Notes: generated from the sequence alone by a model not told the origin. Shown: positions 25,736 through 35,258, numbered from the stretch's first letter. The stretch: DNA of 64,000 bases from Sulfopaludibacter sp963835555 (GCA_963835555.1 CAWIGC010000039.1:1-64000), one strand, 5' to 3'. Translations and numbers: made by a program.

Positions 25736-27683
25736 ACTTACCCCTCGCCTGGGACAACGTGGTGACGTATAGCTTGCAGGTGGGCCTGCTGGTGGGGCTG
25801 ACGGCATTCATTCCGGCGCTCTTGCGGCTGCGGCAGCCGAAAGCCAAATTGTGGTTCTGGAACCTGCTGCTGGTGACGTGCCTGGCGCTGCCGGCGCTGC
25901 GGCCGTGGAAACAGGAGACGGTGATCGCGACGGCGCTGGTTCCGCCGCCTTCGATTCAGATGACGCCGCTGCCGCCGGTGAAACATACCATGCCGCGCGG
26001 CGAGATGGCGTTGCTGGTGCTGGCGGCGGGGGCGGCTCTGCGACTGGCCTGGCTGGCGGCGGGGTTCTGGAAATTGCGGCGATACCGCCGGCATTCGCGC
26101 CCGCTGGCGGGCCCGTGCGCGTGGCGCGTAGAGGCCGACCTGCGGATCTCCGACGACATCACCAGTCCGGTGACGTTCGGCTTTCTGAATCCGGTGATCC
26201 TGCTGCCGGTCCAGTTCCCGGAGCTGGACCACGCGAAGCAGGATGCCATTCTGTGCCACGAGGTGCTGCATGTATGGCGGCACGACTGGCTGTTCGCCAT
26301 CGGCGAGGAGGTGGTGCGCGCGGCGTTCTGGTTCCACCCGGCCATCTGGTGGCTGCTGGGGGAGATCCAACTGGCGCGCGAGCAGGCGGTGGACCAGGAA
26401 GCGATCAACCTGACCAGCAAGCGCGACGAATATCTGGACGCGCTGCTGGCGATTGCCGGTGCGGCGGCTGTGCCGGACCTGGCGCCCGCGCCGTTGTTTC
26501 TGCGCAAGCGGCATTTGAAGCAAAGAGTGGTTTCGATTCTGAAGGAGGTTCGGATGTCCAAGAAGAGATTGATTTCCGCGTTCGCCATGAGCCTCATGAT
26601 GCTGGCGGGAGCGTGCTGGTTTGTGACGGGAACGTTTCCGCTGGCGGCGGAACCGCAGATGGTTTCCGATGGGGTGGGCGTATCGGTGGCGGTGAATGAC
26701 CCGTTGATCCATCGCGGCGGCGTGATGTATCCGAGTGCGGCCCTGCAAGCCCGCATTGAAGGCACGGTGGTGGTGCAGTTACGGCTGGGGAGCAAGGGCG
26801 AAGTGGTGGATGCCACGGTGCTCAGCGGACCGGACGAACTGAGGAAAGGCGTGCTCGCCAGCGTGTTGGACTGGCACTTTACGCGCGACGTGGCGAATAG
26901 CACACGGCAGGTGAGCATCAACTTCCAGTTGCCCAAGGCGGAGACGACGCCCGCTACTGTCATTGCGGAATCGAACCTACAAGCAGCGCGGCAGTCCGCG
27001 GTAGGGGGCGTAGTGGGCGGCGTTCCGGGCGGGGTGTCCGGCGGCGTGCCAGGGGAACGATGGGCGCGATGGCGGGCGGCGTCCCAGGGGGCACAAGCAT
27101 GACGGCGAGGCTGTCGATTGCGCCGCCGATTCCGGGCACGGTGAAGGCAATCGCGACGCCGGGGCTGAGCGATCAGGCGCGCAGGGAGTTGTTGTCGCGG
27201 CTGCCGGTGCATGAAGGCGACACCGTCACATCCGACTCGTTCCGCCAACTGAGCGAAGCCGTAAAAGAGTATGACGAACACCTCACGGTAGGCGCATTCG
27301 GGAACGGCAACGGCGAAACGACGCTACAGATCAACGCGCCGCGTCAGGCGATGGCGATGGGAATGGCGGCGGCGGATCTTCCGGTGCCTCCCGGCGCGAT
27401 TCGGGTGGGCGGCAACGTGCAGCAGTCGAAGCTGACTTCGCAGGTGCGACCGGCTTATCCCCCGATGGCCAAAGAGGCCCGGATTCAGGGCGTGGTGCAC
27501 CTGTTCGCGGTGATCGGCAAGGATGGCGGGGTGAAGAGCCTGACGGTGATCAGCGGGCATCCGCTGCTGGTGCAGGCGGCCATGGAAGCGGTGCGGCAGT
27601 GGACGTACGAGACCACGCTGCTGAACGGCGCGCCGGTGGAAGTAGCGACGCAGATCGACGTGAACTTCACGCTGTCGCAGTAA
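25732..27683 (+). CDS. BlaR1-like M56 sensor fused to TonB-C, POTRA-like and TonB-C domains (one frameshift)
   Basis: About 650 residues. The N-terminal transmembrane bundle is followed by the M56 zinc site HEVLHVWRHDW with AREQAVDQEA downstream. A further membrane segment follows (LISAFAMSLMMLAGACWFVTG), then a TonB C-terminal-like domain (VMYPSAALQARIEGTVVVQL). After a Gly/Val/Pro linker comes a POTRA-like unit (LSDQARRELLSRLPVHEGDTV) and a second TonB-C domain (RPAYPPMAKEARIQGVVHLF). The frame breaks at a GGGG run (about 27053); one more G restores it and fits length modulo 3. It senses an unknown envelope signal and releases the BlaI repressor. Confidence 0.82.
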
Positions 27684-27699
27684 CGGCGAAGACGATGGC

Positions 27700-28942
27700 T
27701 CATTCGTACCGCAGCACTTCGGCGGGGGTGATGCGGGTGGCGTTGCGGGCGGGGTAAAGGGTCGCCAGGAAGCTGACCAGAATGGCCAGGGCGGCGATCC
27801 AGACGCCATCCACCCAGCGCGTTTCGAAGGGCACGAAGCTCATGGAGTAGACCGATTCCTGGAGCGGGACGAGGCGGTATTTGTTGGCGTAATAGGAAAT
27901 GCCGTAGCCGAGCACCAGTCCGATGACGCTGCCCGCCACGCCGATCAGTACGCCCTGGAGCATGAAGATGCGGCGGATCTGGCTGTGGCGGGCGCCCATG
28001 GACATGAGCACGGCGATGTCGCGGTACTTTTCCATGACCATCATCACCAGGGTGATGAAGATATTGAGCGCGGCCACCAGTTCGATGAGCCCGATCACGA
28101 TGACGGTGACGACGCGTTCCATGGTGAGGGCGCTGAGCAGTTGCTTGTTGCGCTCCTGCCAGGTGGTGGTGGTGTATTTGCGGGCCCACGACGCGCTCGA
28201 TATCCCTGGCGATGGCGGGGGCGGCATTCAGGTCATCGACTTTGATTTCGATCTGATTGATGACGTCCTCCAGCCCGAGGGCGTGCTGTAAGGCAGGCAG
28301 GGAGACGAAGACCCAGTTGTCGTCAATTTCGAAGAAGCCCGAGTCGAAAATGCCGCAGACGTGAAAGGGCCGGCGCGGCGGCATGACGGTGAAACCGGCC
28401 AGTTCGGTGGCTTCGGGAAAGATGGCGGTGACGCGGGAATTCAGCACCATGCCGGTATCCTGCACCATGCTGTTGCCGATGACGATACCCGGGACGGCGC
28501 GGTTGGGGTCGCGCAATTCGTCCAGCGAGCCGGACTTCAGGCGGCGCAGGGTCTCGCTGATGGCGAGTTCGGAATCCACGTCGATGCCCTTGACCACGCC
28601 GGCATGGGACTGCACGGGAGCCATGAGAAAGGCCGGCTCGTAGAGCGCGGGAGAAACCGCGACGACGTGGGGCACCTTGCGGATGCGCGCGGCCATGTCG
28701 TGCCAGTTTTCGATACCGTTCAGCGGCTGCTTCTCGAGCACGTTGATGTGCGCCATGGCTCCCAGCAGATTGCGCTGGAGGGTATTGCGGAAGCCGTTGG
28801 TGACGGCCAGAGCGATGACCAGCGCCATCACCCCGGCGGTGACTCCCATGACGGAGATCAGGGTGATGATGGAGATCACGGCTTCCTTGCGGCGGGCGCG
28901 CAGGTAGCGGTTGGCGATGAAGAGCTCGAAGCGGCTCAGCAT
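27700..28942 (-). CDS. LolC/LolE-type ABC permease, one frameshift
   Basis: About 414 residues. It starts MLSRFELFIANRYLRARRKE at ATG 28942, typical of lipoprotein-releasing permeases, then TM1 (SVMGVTAGVMALVIALAVTNGF), a large periplasmic domain, and a three-helix FtsX module (ALNIFITLVMMVMEKYRDIAVL, ending RNATRITPAEVLRYE). LolC/E with LolD extracts lipoproteins from the inner membrane. No LolD ATPase gene lies next to it. The frame changes near 28190 at a GGG run; one base too many fits length modulo 3. It converges on the BlaR1-like gene. Confidence 0.88.
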
Positions 28943-28970
28943 AAAGCACCGGGAAGGCGGGGAAGACAAC

Positions 28971-29084
28971 GGGGGTTGGGGGTGGGGGTTGGGGATGGGG
29001 GGTTAGTGGCGGCAACTGCAGCCGCTTCCTCCCTGGCCCCCGTCCCCTGGCCCCTGGCCCCCGGCCCCTGGCCCCTGGCCCCCG
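28971..29084. repeat. G-rich element plus GGCCCCTGGCCCC repeats
   Basis: 28972-29000 is identical to 16323-16351 (29 nt of GGGG runs separated by TT, T and AT), a second copy of the G-quadruplex-prone element. Downstream (about 29035-29090) short CCCTGGCCC-type units repeat several times. The element fills the gap between the LolC/E-type gene and lysS. Confidence 0.75.
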
Positions 29085-30590
29085 TCATACTTTGTCCAGT
29101 TCGCGCAGTTGGCGCACGAGGTCGATGGGGCCTTCGGGGCGGAGGAGGGGGAAGAGGATGACGTCGCGGATGGAGCGGCATCCGGTGAGGATCATGGTGA
29201 GGCGGTCGATGCCGATGCCTTCGCCTCCGGTGGGCGGCAGGGCGTAGGCGAGGGCGCGCACGTAGTCTTCGTCCATCTGGTGGGCTTCTTCGTCGCCGCG
29301 CTCGCGCATGGAAAGCTGCATTTCGAAGCGGCGGCGCTGTTCCTGGGGGTCGTTCAACTCGGTATAGGCGTTGCCGATCTCCATGCCGGCGGCGTAGATT
29401 TCGAAGCGCTCGACGAACGCGGGGTCTTCGGGCTTGTTCTTGGAGAGCGGCGAAGTCTCGACGGGATAGTCGTAGATTACGGTGGGCTGGATGAGCTTTT
29501 CTTCCACGTGGCGCTCGAAGATATCGGTGAGGGCTTCCCCGGCGGTGGACTTATCGGAATGGCGCAGGAGCCACTCGGGATTGGCGACATCTTCCAGGGT
29601 GGGCCGGTCCTCGCCCTGCCAGAAGCGGACCACGGCTTCGCGCATGCTGTAGCGCTCGAGGCGGCTGAAATCGAGCTTGTGGCCTTCGTACTCGATCTCG
29701 GTGGTGCCGACGGCATCGCGGGCGACCTGGGCGAGCAGTTCCTGGGACAGCTCGATGAGGCCCTGGTAATCGGTGTATGCCTGGTAGAACTCCAGCATGG
29801 TGAACTCGGGATTGTGATGGGTGGAGAGTCCCTCATTGCGGAAGTTGCGATTGATTTCGTAGACGCGTTCGAGCCCGCCCACCACCAGCCGCTTCAGGTA
29901 CAGTTCGGGCGCGATGCGCAGGTAGAGGTCGATATCCAGAGTGTTGTGATGGGTGATGAAGGGACGCGCCGTGGCGCCGCCATAGAGCGGCTGCATCATG
30001 GGCGTTTCGACTTCGATGAACTGGTGGGCTTCCAACTGGCGGCGCAGGGAGGAAATGATGCGGGCGCGGGTGACGAAGACTTTGCGGACATCGGGATTGG
30101 CCACCAGGTCGAGGTACCGCTGGCGATAGCGCGTCTCCACGTCTTCCAGGCCGTGCCACTTTTCGGGCATGGAGAGCAGGGTCTTGGAGAGGAACTCGAG
30201 CTTTTCGACGTGGATGCTCAATTCGCCGGTGCGGGTACGGAAGAGGTAGCCTTCGACGCCGAGGAAGTCGCCGATATCGACCAGCTTGAAGAGTTGGAAG
30301 TCGCGCTCGCCCACGGCGTCTTTCTTGACGTAGAACTGGAGACGTTCGCCGTTCTGCTGGAGGTGCGCGAAGCCGGCTTTGCCCATGTGCCGCAGGGTCA
30401 TGAGGCGGCCGGCGACGCGGACGCGCACCTCGGGGGTCAGCTCTTCGGCGGACTTGTCGCCGTAGGCGGCCAGAATTTCGGGAATGGTATGGGAGAAATC
30501 GAACCGGCGCCCGTAGGGGCGGTATCCCAGGGCTTCGATTTCGCGGATGCGGGCCAGGCGCTGCTTGAGTAGATCGTCTTCGAGCGACAA
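29085..30590 (-). CDS. lysS: Lysyl-tRNA synthetase, class II
   Basis: 501 residues, charges tRNA-Lys. An N-terminal OB-fold (VRVRVAGRLMTLRHMGKAGF) precedes a class II core with motif 2 FRNEGLSTHHNPEFTMLE and motif 3 GEGIGIDRLTMILTG. It starts at TTG 30590, supported by GGAGAC upstream, and is preceded by a TATAAT -10 (30623-30618). Intact, unlike both its neighbours. Confidence 0.96.
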   Translation of the reverse strand: MSLEDDLLKQRLARIREIEALGYRPYGRRFDFSHTIPEILAAYGDKSAEELTPEVRVRVAGRLMTLRHMGKAGFAHLQQNGERLQFYVKKDAVGERDFQLFKLVDIGDFLGVEGYLFRTRTGELSIHVEKLEFLSKTLLSMPEKWHGLEDVETRYRQRYLDLVANPDVRKVFVTRARIISSLRRQLEAHQFIEVETPMMQPLYGGATARPFITHHNTLDIDLYLRIAPELYLKRLVVGGLERVYEINRNFRNEGLSTHHNPEFTMLEFYQAYTDYQGLIELSQELLAQVARDAVGTTEIEYEGHKLDFSRLERYSMREAVVRFWQGEDRPTLEDVANPEWLLRHSDKSTAGEALTDIFERHVEEKLIQPTVIYDYPVETSPLSKNKPEDPAFVERFEIYAAGMEIGNAYTELNDPQEQRRRFEMQLSMRERGDEEAHQMDEDYVRALAYALPPTGGEGIGIDRLTMILTGCRSIRDVILFPLLRPEGPIDLVRQLRELDKV

Positions 30591-30616
30591 AAAAGTCTCC
30601 TAAGGCTGAAATAAGC

Positions 30617-30623
30617 TATTATA
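30617..30623. promoter_or_regulatory. Overlapping divergent -10 elements, lysS and glycosyltransferase
   Basis: The minus strand reads TATAAT (30623-30618) for lysS, leaving a leader of about 20 nt with an RBS. The plus strand of the same bases reads TATTAT (30617-30622) and lies 11 nt before TTG 30634 of the glycosyltransferase. The two promoters share bases, so they may exclude each other. Confidence 0.5.
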
Positions 30624-30633
30624 AGGGCTTCGT

Positions 30634-31348
30634 TTGCGACGATCCATTTCCATTATTATTCCTGCCTATAACGAAGAGAAACGGCTTCCCTCGCACGCTG
30701 AAGATGGTGAAGGCGTATCTTGAGCGGACCCCATGGGATTTTTGCGAGGTAGTGGTGGTGGACGACGGGTCGCGGGACGGCACCGCGGGGGTGGCCGAAT
30801 CGGCCGGCGTGCGCGTGCTGCGCAACCCCGGCAATCGCGGCAAGGGCTACACGGTGCGGCACGGGATGATGGAAGCCCGGGGCGAGTGGGCGCTGTTCAC
30901 CGATGCCGATCTTTCCTCTCCCATCGAGGAGTTGGGGAAACTGTGGGAGGCGGTGGAGCGTAGCGGCGCGCAGGGGGCTATCGGCTCGCGCGCGCTGGAC
31001 CGCAAACTGGTGGGGGTTCACCAGCCGCCCTTTCGCGAAATCATGGGCCGGGTATTCAACCTGGTGATGCGGCTGGTGACCTGGCTGCCCTTCCACGACA
31101 CGCAGTGCGGTTTCAAACTATTCCAGACCGAGGCGGCCCGGGAGATTTTCCGACGCCAGCTTCTGGATGGTTTCGGCTTCGATGTGGAAGTGCTATTCAT
31201 CGCCAAGCGGCTGGGTTTCCGCACGCTGGAGGTGCCGGTGCGATGGAACGACGTGGCGGGAACCAAGGTGAGCCTGGTGCGCGGAGTAGCGGCATTTCTG
31301 GATCCGCTAAAGGTGCGGTGGAATGGCGTGACGGGCAAGTACCGGTAG
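30634..31348 (+). CDS. Family 2 glycosyltransferase (dolichyl/polyprenyl-phosphate sugar type), one frameshift
   Basis: About 238 residues. The N-terminus RRSISIIIPAYNEEKRLP (TTG 30634) is followed by an extra base near 30691, after which RTLKMVKAYLERTPW continues. The nucleotide-sugar site is VVVDDGSRDGTAGVAESAGV, and the DxD-type motif is ALFTDADLSSPIEELGKL. The enzyme type transfers glucose or a related sugar from a nucleotide donor to a polyprenyl phosphate. Without the repair only the part from 30704 would be called. It is divergent from lysS. Confidence 0.88.
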
Positions 31349-31428
31349 GGAGAGCGAGGGTTACGGGTGCGGCGCGATCTACCGTGGCCATGAGGTCAGA
31401 ACGTCAAGGGCGATTGGCGTTGACAGTT

Positions 31429-31860
31429 CTACAGCAACTCTTCCAGCTTCTTTCGCAAATCGGCCGACATCCTGGGATTCTCGCCTCCCGTGGAAATGGC
31501 CACCTGCACGCTGCCGCGCTGCAGCCGCGCCGGGACAATGAAATGGCACTCCTCCGCCGAATCCGCAATGTTGGCGAAAATGCCCTTGCCCTTGGCGGCG
31601 ATGCCGACCCTGTGATTGGTCAGGCGGTCGTCGGTGGCGGCGAAAACCAGCACCGTCGCCGCCAGGTCCGACGCGCGGAAGCGCCGCGGCACCATGCGCA
31701 CCGGCAGCGTTTCAAACTCCGCTTCCCACTCCGGCGCCACTACGGTGACCCGCGCCCCCGCTTCGAGCAGCGCCCGGGTCTTCCGCAAAGCCACCTTCCC
31801 CGCTCCCACCACGAGCACCGGCCGGTCCTTCAGATCGAGAAATATCGGGTAGTATCTCAA
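31429..31860 (-). CDS. Precorrin-2 dehydrogenase / siroheme synthase N-terminal domain
   Basis: About 143 residues. YYPIFLDLKDRPVLVVGAGKVALRK-type start, NAD-binding VVGAGKVA, VFAATDDRLTNHRV and the middle-domain start GENPRMSADLRKKL. It oxidises precorrin-2 to sirohydrochlorin for siroheme. It is short: it lacks most of the dimerisation domain and all of the methyltransferase half of CysG. An ATG at 31902 extends the frame, but the extension overlaps a -10-like TATGAT, so TTG 31860 is preferred. Confidence 0.8.
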   Translation of the reverse strand: MRYYPIFLDLKDRPVLVVGAGKVALRKTRALLEAGARVTVVAPEWEAEFETLPVRMVPRRFRASDLAATVLVFAATDDRLTNHRVGIAAKGKGIFANIADSAEECHFIVPARLQRGSVQVAISTGGENPRMSADLRKKLEELL

Positions 31861-31887
31861 TCTCAGAATGTAGCATGTGGAGCGGCT

Positions 31888-31896
31888 TGCTATCAT
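31888..31896 (+). promoter_or_regulatory. Extended -10 promoter of der
   Basis: TGCTATCAT fits TGnTAnnnT and ends 8 nt before the der ATG (31905), so transcription should begin at or next to the start codon. The minus strand of the same bases carries TATGAT for the divergent siroheme gene. Confidence 0.6.
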
Positions 31897-31904
31897 AGGC
31901 ATTC

Positions 31905-33209
31905 ATGCCTGACGCCATTCCCACGGTCGTTATTGTGGGCCGGCCCAACGTAGGAAAGTCCACCCTCTTCAACCGGATCACGGGACAGCGGCGCGCCATC
32001 GTAGGCGATGAGCCCGGCATTACCCGCGACCGCATCGTTGGGTCGGCTCAGTATGACGGCCGCCCCTTTGAGGTTATCGATACCGGCGGCATCGTGGTCA
32101 ACGATCACGAGTACATCCCCGCGCAGATTCTGCGACAGGCCGAAATGGCCCTCCACTCGGCCACTCACATCATTCTGCTGGTGGACGGCCGCGCCGAAAT
32201 CACCGGCGCCGACCGGGACCTCGCACAGATGCTCCAGCGACTGGGAAAGCCTATCTCGCTGGCCGTCAATAAAGCCGATACCGGCGCTCACCAGCAACTG
32301 GCTCACGAGTTCTACGCCTTGGGCATTGCCGACATCTTTCCCGTTTCCGCCGAGCATTCCCTGGGGGTCGATGCCCTGCTCTCGCATGTGACGGCATCTT
32401 TCCCGGAACGCGGCGAAGCACCATTGGGGCAATCCGCCATCAAGGTCTCCATCATCGGGCGGCCCAACGTCGGCAAATCCACTTTGCTGAATGCCCTGAC
32501 GGGCCAGGATCGCGCCATTGTTTCGCCGATTGCCGGCACCACGCGGGATGCCGTGGATGAATCGGTCACGCGGGGAGGCACGGAGTTCGTATTCGTCGAT
32601 ACGGCGGGCATCCGGCGTAAGGGCAAAACGAAAGAGATGGCCGAGAAACTGAGCGTCGTGATGGCGCGCCGTCATATTCGCATGGCGCACGTGGTGCTGC
32701 TGGTTCTCGATGCCACCGAAGGCGTTCTAGGTCTCGATGCCACGATCGCCGGGTATGCGCACGAGGGCGGCCGCGCGCTGATTCTTTGCGTCAACAAGTG
32801 GGACGAAATCAAAGGGCAGGGCGGGCAGAAAAAACGCGAATTCGAACAGCAGGTTCGCGACAACTTCAAATTCCTGGAGTATGCGCCGGTGCTATTCCTG
32901 TCCGCGAAAACGGGGGCCGGAGTGGATCGGTTGTTCGGCCTGATCAAGGAAGTTTACGAATCGGCCTCGCAGCGCATCACCACCGGAGAACTGAATCGCT
33001 TCGTGGAGAATCTGCATTTCGAAGAGCGCAAAATCTTTTACATCACGCAATCCGCCATCCGGCCGCCGGAATTTATCGTCTTCACCGACAAGGGTCCGGC
33101 GCTGCACTTCTCGCACGAACGGTACCTCGCCAACCAGATCCGGCGCCAGTTCGGTTTCAGCGGAACCCCGATTCTTCTCAAGACCCGCGCCAAGGGACGG
33201 AAGAAATAG
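31905..33209 (+). CDS. der: GTPase Der (EngA), ribosome assembly factor
   Basis: 434 residues with two consecutive G domains: GRPNVGKSTLFNRITG near residue 11 and GRPNVGKSTLLNALTG near residue 184. Each has DTGG or DTAG and an NKxD motif (NKAD, NKWD). A C-terminal KH-like domain follows, ending in RAKGRKK. Essential in 50S subunit maturation. No RBS, but a fitting -10 directly upstream suggests a leaderless mRNA. Intact. Confidence 0.97.
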   Translation: MPDAIPTVVIVGRPNVGKSTLFNRITGQRRAIVGDEPGITRDRIVGSAQYDGRPFEVIDTGGIVVNDHEYIPAQILRQAEMALHSATHIILLVDGRAEITGADRDLAQMLQRLGKPISLAVNKADTGAHQQLAHEFYALGIADIFPVSAEHSLGVDALLSHVTASFPERGEAPLGQSAIKVSIIGRPNVGKSTLLNALTGQDRAIVSPIAGTTRDAVDESVTRGGTEFVFVDTAGIRRKGKTKEMAEKLSVVMARRHIRMAHVVLLVLDATEGVLGLDATIAGYAHEGGRALILCVNKWDEIKGQGGQKKREFEQQVRDNFKFLEYAPVLFLSAKTGAGVDRLFGLIKEVYESASQRITTGELNRFVENLHFEERKIFYITQSAIRPPEFIVFTDKGPALHFSHERYLANQIRRQFGFSGTPILLKTRAKGRKK

Positions 33210-33306
33210 CCGAAATGAAGAACGTTGCGTTTCGCCGACGGTCCCCTTTAGACTAGGAGCAGTATTATGACAGTCCTTATATCTGAAACAGAGGGAGGGC
33301 GACTCT

Positions 33307-33861
33307 ATGTGGAATAAAAAGGAAGATTCCCCAAAGTCCTTCAACCCGCCGAGTCCGGCGCCCAGCCAGGCTGCCATGCCGCCCAGTTTTGCAGAGCCAA
33401 AAAAGGAGGCTACACCTATGTCCAGCATGCCCGGAAGAGTGGAATCGGATACTCGCGGTTCTGCAGTGATCGGCAAAGCCGTTAAAATTGTCGGACAGAT
33501 TTTCAGCAAAGAAGATCTCTTCGTGGATGGCGATGTGGAAGGCACCGTCGAAGCCCTGGAGCACAGGCTCATCATCGGGCCTCACGGAACCGTGCACGCC
33601 ACTGTGAAAGCGCGCGAAGTGGTGGCGCAGGGGAACGTCCAGGGCAACGTGGAAGCCACTGAAAAGATTGAAATCCGCAAGGATGCGAAGCTTGTTGGGG
33701 ACATCCGCACGGCGCGGATCATCATCGAAGACGGCGCCTATTTCAAGGGCAGTATCGATATCGTAAAACCCGAGCCGGCAAAGAACGCACCCAAGCCGCC
33801 GCAGGCCGCTCCGGCAAACGCACAGCCTGCTGCCGCCGGTGCGCCGCATAGCAAATCCTAA
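33307..33861 (+). CDS. Bactofilin (polymer-forming cytoskeletal protein)
   Basis: 184 residues. A disordered Pro-rich N-terminus (about 1-45) precedes a bactofilin beta-helix core of about 100 residues (VIGKAVKIVGQIFSKEDLFV, LIIGPHGTVHATVKAREVV, GDIRTARIIIEDGAYFKGSI), then a Pro/Ala tail. Bactofilins polymerise without nucleotide and localise cell-wall or polysaccharide machinery. RBS GGAGGG precedes ATG 33307. A methyltransferase-like gene follows after 9 nt. Confidence 0.94.
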   Translation: MWNKKEDSPKSFNPPSPAPSQAAMPPSFAEPKKEATPMSSMPGRVESDTRGSAVIGKAVKIVGQIFSKEDLFVDGDVEGTVEALEHRLIIGPHGTVHATVKAREVVAQGNVQGNVEATEKIEIRKDAKLVGDIRTARIIIEDGAYFKGSIDIVKPEPAKNAPKPPQAAPANAQPAAAGAPHSKS

Positions 33862-33870
33862 GCTTCTAAA

Positions 33871-34575
33871 ATGCAGCTTCCAGGGCCGCTAAGAAATATT
33901 TTGCGCGGATCCAAAGGTGCAGCCGCACCTAAGGGGACTCCGCCGGTTGTCTCCGGACGCTCGTCGTACCCTGCGCGCCACTCCGGAGACGAGGTCACCA
34001 GTACGCGGGCCAGCCGCGGCCTCGCGGAATTCTTCACCAATATTCGGGATCAGTCAGGCCTCACGATTCTGGATTTGGGCGGAGCGACGCAACAAAACGT
34101 ATCGTTCATTACCAATCTGGGCCATCGCCTCTACTCCGAAGATTTTCTGCAGATCCTCAATGAGACTTTCGGCCCGGACGATACCGTAGATCAAGCCAAT
34201 CCCGGCCGCATCGAATATTTCCTGCGCCAGACACTGGACTATCCCGAAGGGCAGTTCGACGGCGTGCTGATCTGGGACCTTCTGGAATACCTCGAACCGG
34301 CGCTGCTCAGTGCTGTAGTAGAACGTCTGCACAAGATCGTCCGCCCGAAAAGCTACATGCTCTCGTTCTTTCATTCGGATGACAAGTTGGAAGCCGTTCC
34401 CTTCTACACATTTCGCATTCAGGAAACCAACACGCTTCACATCGCCCAGCGCGGTTTGCATCGCCCCGTCCAACTCTTCAACAATCGCAGCCTCGAAAAA
34501 CTGTTCAGCCGCTTCGAATCCGTCAAGTTTTTTCTTACGCGCGAGCGTCTGCGCGAAGTCATCGTCAAGGTATAG
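33871..34575 (+). CDS. SAM-dependent methyltransferase-like protein
   Basis: 234 residues. Residues about 1-45 are Pro/Ser-rich. The core shows motif I TILDLGGATQQNVSFI, an acidic strand-2 position (YSEDFLQILNE), and LIWDLLEYLEPALLSAVVERL, equivalent to motif IV. Later strands end in YMLSFFHSD and TLHIAQRGLHRPVQLF. It looks like a class I methyltransferase fold, though the glycine loop is only GGATQQ, so catalytic activity is unproven. It follows the bactofilin by 9 nt and is surely co-transcribed, suggesting a role in cell-envelope shape or polysaccharide work. Confidence 0.75.
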   Translation: MQLPGPLRNILRGSKGAAAPKGTPPVVSGRSSYPARHSGDEVTSTRASRGLAEFFTNIRDQSGLTILDLGGATQQNVSFITNLGHRLYSEDFLQILNETFGPDDTVDQANPGRIEYFLRQTLDYPEGQFDGVLIWDLLEYLEPALLSAVVERLHKIVRPKSYMLSFFHSDDKLEAVPFYTFRIQETNTLHIAQRGLHRPVQLFNNRSLEKLFSRFESVKFFLTRERLREVIVKV

Positions 34576-34601
34576 CCCCGTTCCCGCTGTATCATGGACG
34601 G

Positions 34602-35258
34602 ATGCAATGCTGGCATCCGATATCCGCCCTGGTCCTCTCCGCAGCCTGCCTTCTCGCCCAGGGCTCACCGGGAATCGATAACGATCAGGCGCATGTTGCG
34701 GTGGCTCACGACCGGGCGCACGTGAAGGGTAAATTCCACGAGCACAGACTCGATCGCGTGATGATCTACCTGCAGCCCGGCAGGCAGGATTTCGTTACGC
34801 AGGAGGGGAAGAAGTACACGCTCGACTGGAAGGCCGGCGATGTGAAATGGAGTCCCGCCGCTGGAATGCATACTTCGGAAATCGTCAGCGATGTGCCGGT
34901 TACCATCGTGGAGGTCGAAGTCAAGAAACCCGGCAACGCGGCCGTAAAAGTCACCACGCCGCTCGACCCGCTCAAAGTGGATCCCAAGAATTACAAGCTG
35001 GAATTCGAAAACAGTAAAGTGCGCGTCATCCGCGTGAAGTTTGCGGCACACCAGGGCGCGCCGCTGCACGAGCATCAACTCAATCGCGTAGTGGTCTATC
35101 TGACGGACCAGAATACCCGGCTGACCACGCCCGACGGCAAGGTAGAGACCACGGTGCACAAAGCGGGCGAATTCAGTTGGGGCGGCGCCACGAAACACAA
35201 GGAAGAAAACCTGATGGACGGCCCGTTTGAGGCCATCATCGTCGAATTCAAGAGCTGA
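34602..35258 (+). CDS. Secreted bicupin-like protein
   Basis: 218 residues with a signal peptide (HPISALVLSAACLLAQG). Two similar halves: AHVKGKFHEHRLDRVMIYLQ and AAHQGAPLHEHQLNRVVVYL. Each has an HEH motif followed by a strand, as in cupin metal sites. TATCAT ends 6 nt before ATG 34602 and points to a separate leaderless transcript. Ligand or substrate unknown; it could be a sugar-binding or isomerising cupin. The last 11 nt overlap the convergent GT4 gene. Confidence 0.78.
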   Translation: MQCWHPISALVLSAACLLAQGSPGIDNDQAHVAVAHDRAHVKGKFHEHRLDRVMIYLQPGRQDFVTQEGKKYTLDWKAGDVKWSPAAGMHTSEIVSDVPVTIVEVEVKKPGNAAVKVTTPLDPLKVDPKNYKLEFENSKVRVIRVKFAAHQGAPLHEHQLNRVVVYLTDQNTRLTTPDGKVETTVHKAGEFSWGGATKHKEENLMDGPFEAIIVEFKS

